Shown in pieces: positions 61,015 through 64,000 of a stretch of 64,000 bases of DNA. Source of the DNA: JAFAXD01 sp963816775 (lineage in GTDB: Bacteria > Pseudomonadota > Alphaproteobacteria > Rhizobiales > Xanthobacteraceae); assembly GCA_963816775.1 (NCBI GenBank), contig CAWFLX010000030.1:137998-201997 (forward strand). The letters run 5' to 3'. The notes below the pieces were generated by a model, which made no database searches, was not told the origin of the DNA, and worked only from the letters and a program-made list of their open reading frames with translations. How positions within the stretch are numbered: the first letter of the stretch is position 1; the number at the start of each line of letters is the position of its first letter. The position numbers and the translations under genes were made by a program.

Positions 61015-62091
61015 ATGACCCATTTCGATCTGCCTGAACGGCCGAAAATTCTGGTCGTCACCCTGCGGCGGCTGGGCGACGTTCTGCTGGCGACGCCGCT
61101 GGTGCGCACATTGCGGCAGGGTTTGCCGGGCGCCAGCCTCGACGTGCTGGTCTTTGCCGGCAGCGAGCGCATCCTCAAAGGCAACCCGGATATCGATCGC
61201 GTGCTGACCATGCCGGAACGGCCGTCGCTCGCGCAAACGCTGCGACTGATTGCGCATTTGTGGCGCCGTTACGACTTGGCGGTGTGTACCCAAAGCGGCG
61301 ATCGGCCAACGTTCATGACGTTACTGGCGGGGCGCCGGCGCGTGGGGCTGGTGCCGCCGGGCGGCGGTTGGTGGAAGCGCCTGGTACACGACGTCGCCGT
61401 GGTTGCTGACACCGACGGTCATCGGGTCGACGAATTGCTGCGGCTTGCCGATGCGCTCGGGCTAAAGCGCTGCTCCGACTTGGTGTGCCCGCAGGGCGGG
61501 TCGGCGGACGGCGTTGCGCCGGCGTCGCGTTACGCGGTCATGCATCCAAACCCGATGTATCGCTACAAGCGCTGGAATGCGGCAGGGTGGCGCGATTTGG
61601 CGCGCGGGCTCACGGCGCGCGGGCTTGCCGTCGTCGTGACACAGGGACGTGACGCGGAAGAACAGGCCTACGTTGATCAACTATTCCAAGGCGACGCCTC
61701 GATCATTCGCGAGCGGGGTCGCCTCGACTGGGCCGGGCTCACCGCATTGCTCAAGGGTGCGGCTGTGTATATCGGGCCCGACACCTCGGTGACGCATTTG
61801 GCCGCCGGAAGCGGCTGCCCCACGGTGGCACTGTACGGCCCGACCAGCCCACGGCTCGTGGGGCCATGGCCGGTCGGCGGGCTCGACCGGCCATGGGCGC
61901 CGTCGGGCCGCCTGCAGCGGCGCGCGAATGTGTGGCTCGTGCAAAACCCGCTTGCCTGCCTCCCGTGCGAGCGGCTGGGCTGCGACGGCTATCTCGAGAG
62001 CCGCAGCCAGTGCCTCGACGAACTCGGCGCCGATCAGGTGCTCATGGCGGTCGATCAGGCCTTGCAGCCGCGGGAGGCCGTGCTTGCCTAG
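61015..62091 (+). CDS. Family 9 glycosyltransferase (heptosyltransferase-like)
   Basis: From ATG 61015 the 358-residue protein shows KILVVTLRRLGDVLLATPLV, the usual GT9 N-terminus, then DLAVCTQSGDRPTFMTLLAG, VMHPNPMYRYKRWNAAGW and YIGPDTSVTHLAAGSGCPTV with ALYGPTSPRLVGPWP. It is likely a third heptosyltransferase (WaaQ-like) or an O-antigen transferase. The Cys-rich end (PLACLPCERLGCDG) recalls that of WaaF. A GTG at 60994 would add seven residues. It follows the palindromic repeat at 60823. Confidence 0.85.
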   Translation: MTHFDLPERPKILVVTLRRLGDVLLATPLVRTLRQGLPGASLDVLVFAGSERILKGNPDIDRVLTMPERPSLAQTLRLIAHLWRRYDLAVCTQSGDRPTFMTLLAGRRRVGLVPPGGGWWKRLVHDVAVVADTDGHRVDELLRLADALGLKRCSDLVCPQGGSADGVAPASRYAVMHPNPMYRYKRWNAAGWRDLARGLTARGLAVVVTQGRDAEEQAYVDQLFQGDASIIRERGRLDWAGLTALLKGAAVYIGPDTSVTHLAAGSGCPTVALYGPTSPRLVGPWPVGGLDRPWAPSGRLQRRANVWLVQNPLACLPCERLGCDGYLESRSQCLDELGADQVLMAVDQALQPREAVLA

Positions 62092-62112
62092 CGCAGCCCC
62101 CCAAAGCCCGCT

Positions 62113-64000
62113 ATGGAATGGCCGGGCAACACAATGATCCGGCTTTCCGATTTCACGCCACGCATGTGGCTGATCCTGACCCACGACCTGCTGATGACGG
62201 CGGTCGCGGTGGTGGCCGCGTTTTATCTGCGCTTCGGGGAAACCGGTCTCGCCGAGCGCTGGCGGATGCTATTCATCCTGCTGCCAGCGTTCCTGATCTA
62301 CTCGGCGTTTGTTTTTACCTTCACCGGAATGTTCAAGTCCAAGTGGCGCTTCACTTCGCTGCCGGACCTGATGACGATCCTGCGCGCCGCGAGCGTGCAG
62401 GCCATTACATTGCTGGTGCTGGACTATGTTCTTCTGGCGCCGAACGTCTACGGCACGTTCTTCTTCGGCAAGATCACGATCGTACTCTACTGGTTCCTGC
62501 AGATGTTCTTCCTGGCAGGAACGCGCATCGCCTATCGCTATTTCCGCTACACCCGCACGCTCTCGCACACCAAGGCCGACGGCGCGCTTCCGACGCTCGT
62601 TCTCGGCAATGCCGCTGACGCCGAAGTGTTGTTGCGCGCCATGGAAAGCGGTGCCGTGACCCGCATCCGTCCGGTCGGCATCCTGTCGCCGTCACGCGCC
62701 GATCGCGGACAAGCGATCCGCGGCGTCGCGGTGCTGGGCGATCTTGACGATCTCGAGAGCGTCGTCGCCGATCTCGCCGAGCGCGGGACCAACGTCACCC
62801 GCATCGTACTCACGCCGACCGTGCTGGCGCCGGAAGCGCGGCCGGAAGGCGTCCTGATGCGTGCTCGTCGGCTCGGCCTTGCGACCAATCGGTTGCCGGC
62901 ACTCGATCAGGGCGGCGAAGCGTTGCGTTTGGCGCCAGTCAATGTCGAAGACCTGCTGCTGCGGCCGAGCGTGAAGATCGACTATCGGCGGCTCGAGCAT
63001 TTCGTGAAGGGTAAGGCCGCGATCGTGACCGGCGGCGGCGGCTCGATCGGCGCAGAAATCTGCGATCGGCTCGTCACCTTCGGGGTGGCGCGCCTGCTGG
63101 TGATCGAAAACGCCGAGCCGGCCCTACACGCCGTGCTGGAGGCGCTGTCGGCGAAGGAAGCTGCAGCCAAAATCGACGGGCGCATCGCCGACATCCGCGA
63201 TCGCGACCGCATGTTCAAGTTGATGGCCGAGTTTAAGCCCGACCTTGTGTTCCATGCGGCGGCACTCAAGCACGTGCCGCTGCTCGAGCGCGACTGGAGC
63301 GAGGGCATCAAGACCAACGTGTTCGGCTCGGTCAACGTCGCGGACGCCGCGGCCGCGGCCGGCGCCGCCGCGATGGTGATGATCTCGACCGACAAGGCAA
63401 TCGAGCCGGTCTCCGTGCTTGGCGCCACCAAGCGGCTTGCCGAAATGTACTGCCAGGCGCTCGACGCCGATTTCATCGCGCGTGCGGGCGGCAAGCCGAC
63501 CATGCGGCTGATCGCGGTTCGCTTCGGCAACGTGCTTGCGTCGAACGGTTCGGTGGTGCCGAAGTTCAAGGCCCAGATCGAGGCCGGCGGTCCAGTCACG
63601 GTCACGCACCCCGATATGGTGCGCTACTTCATGACCATCCGCGAAGCCTGCGATCTGGTCGTCACGTCAGCGAGTCACGCACTCGGTCCGCAGAGCTCGG
63701 ATGTCGCCGTCTACGTGCTCAACATGGGCCAGCCGGTCAGGATCGTGGACCTCGCCGAGAACATCATCAAGCTGTCGGGTTTGGAGCCGGGCAGGGACAT
63801 CGAGATCAAGTTCACCGGGGTACGGCCAGGCGAACGCCTGCACGAAATCCTGTTCGCGCCGGCGGAGCCGATCACCGAGATCGGCATCGAGGGCATCGTG
63901 GCGGCGCGTCCGCTGCAGCCGCCGATCGAGGCGTTGCGGGCTTGGCTGCGCGACCTCGAAAACGGCGTGGCCCGCGGCGAGCGCGGTGCCATCGACCGGA
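62113..64000 (+). CDS. FlaA1/CapD-type nucleotide-sugar 4,6-dehydratase, 3' end outside window
   Basis: The open frame from ATG 62113 (or 62134) runs off the window after about 629 codons. The N-terminus has four membrane spans (LILTHDLLMTAVAVVAAFYL, LFILLPAFLIYSAFVFTFTG and two more), followed by a CoA-binding-like linker and an SDR domain with VTGGGGSIGAEICDRL (about 312-327), HAAALKHVPLLE, STDKAIEPVSVLGATKRLAE and RFGNVLASNGSVVPKF. This fits membrane-anchored 4,6-dehydratases such as PglF, WbpM and CapD, acting on UDP-GlcNAc for O-antigen or capsule. Confidence 0.92.
   Translation, partial: MEWPGNTMIRLSDFTPRMWLILTHDLLMTAVAVVAAFYLRFGETGLAERWRMLFILLPAFLIYSAFVFTFTGMFKSKWRFTSLPDLMTILRAASVQAITLLVLDYVLLAPNVYGTFFFGKITIVLYWFLQMFFLAGTRIAYRYFRYTRTLSHTKADGALPTLVLGNAADAEVLLRAMESGAVTRIRPVGILSPSRADRGQAIRGVAVLGDLDDLESVVADLAERGTNVTRIVLTPTVLAPEARPEGVLMRARRLGLATNRLPALDQGGEALRLAPVNVEDLLLRPSVKIDYRRLEHFVKGKAAIVTGGGGSIGAEICDRLVTFGVARLLVIENAEPALHAVLEALSAKEAAAKIDGRIADIRDRDRMFKLMAEFKPDLVFHAAALKHVPLLERDWSEGIKTNVFGSVNVADAAAAAGAAAMVMISTDKAIEPVSVLGATKRLAEMYCQALDADFIARAGGKPTMRLIAVRFGNVLASNGSVVPKFKAQIEAGGPVTVTHPDMVRYFMTIREACDLVVTSASHALGPQSSDVAVYVLNMGQPVRIVDLAENIIKLSGLEPGRDIEIKFTGVRPGERLHEILFAPAEPITEIGIEGIVAARPLQPPIEALRAWLRDLENGVARGERGAIDR

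Noticed and set aside
1..64000. CRISPR arrays, tRNA, rRNA, intact insertion sequences
   Set aside because: No regularly spaced repeats, cloverleaf-like sequences, rRNA motifs or transposase genes were recognised.

Overview
The window comes from a GC-rich alphaproteobacterium, most likely Hyphomicrobiales (Bradyrhizobium/Xanthobacteraceae/Pseudolabrys-like). The evidence is a FixL-FixJ-FixK oxygen-sensing circuit, a nadABC locus with a NadQ-type palindrome, a rhizobial-style LPS core cluster, and many short proteins that resemble Bradyrhizobiaceae small proteins. No rRNA, tRNA, CRISPR array, intact insertion sequence or phage was seen.

Bases 1-26,100 form an oxygen-limitation island. It encodes the heme-PAS kinase FixL, its partner FixJ, a lone receiver whose phospho-acceptor Asp is replaced by Asn, and a FixK-type Crp/FNR regulator. 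Probable targets are three CBS-BON proteins, three monoheme cytochromes c, two PHA-synthase-like enzymes, a P-type ATPase fused to hemerythrin, a multicopper oxidase, a DegP-type protease, an archaeal-type S-adenosylmethionine synthetase, a host-attachment family protein, a DoxX protein and about ten very small proteins. Twelve FixK/FNR boxes (TTGAN-N4-NTCAA type) lie here and none was seen in the remaining 38 kb. A second signal, an 18-bp palindrome (CTACGGGA-WW-TCCCTTAG) followed at fixed spacing by ATCTGAATT and a TAAACT-like -10, occurs four times. One copy precedes fixK and three precede small single-span membrane proteins; I infer a FixJ-class promoter. At several FixK targets the box sits about 41.5 bp from a start codon with no Shine-Dalgarno, which predicts leaderless mRNAs. 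The island also holds gene remnants (groEL, an MFS carrier, an internally deleted MgtA-like ATPase, a cytochrome c tail, a DNA ligase).

Bases 26,100-34,500 carry a GNAT acetyltransferase, a winged-helix protein, the NAD de novo genes nadC, nadB (frameshifted) and nadA, an MFS carrier and a fumarase/PcaB-superfamily lyase, with REP-like palindromes between them. Bases 34,700-39,200 encode an RND pump (frameshifted) and its membrane-fusion protein. Bases 39,200-49,800 contain a Tat-exported flavin amine oxidase, a secreted protein, a class II aldolase/adducin protein with a NitT/TauT-type binding protein, a complete branched-chain amino acid type ABC transporter (binding protein, two permeases, two ATPases), a glutathione transferase and an FAH-family hydrolase.

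Bases 49,800-64,000 are an LPS/surface polysaccharide cluster: an MsbA-like ABC exporter, GalE, heptosyltransferases I and II, the ADP-heptose enzymes HldD and HldE, two family-2 glycosyltransferases, an O-antigen ligase (frameshifted), a third GT9 enzyme and a FlaA1/CapD-type nucleotide-sugar dehydratase that runs off the end.

Seven otherwise convincing genes are each broken by what looks like one surplus base. Their identities are clear, but whether they are true pseudogenes or sequence errors cannot be decided here.
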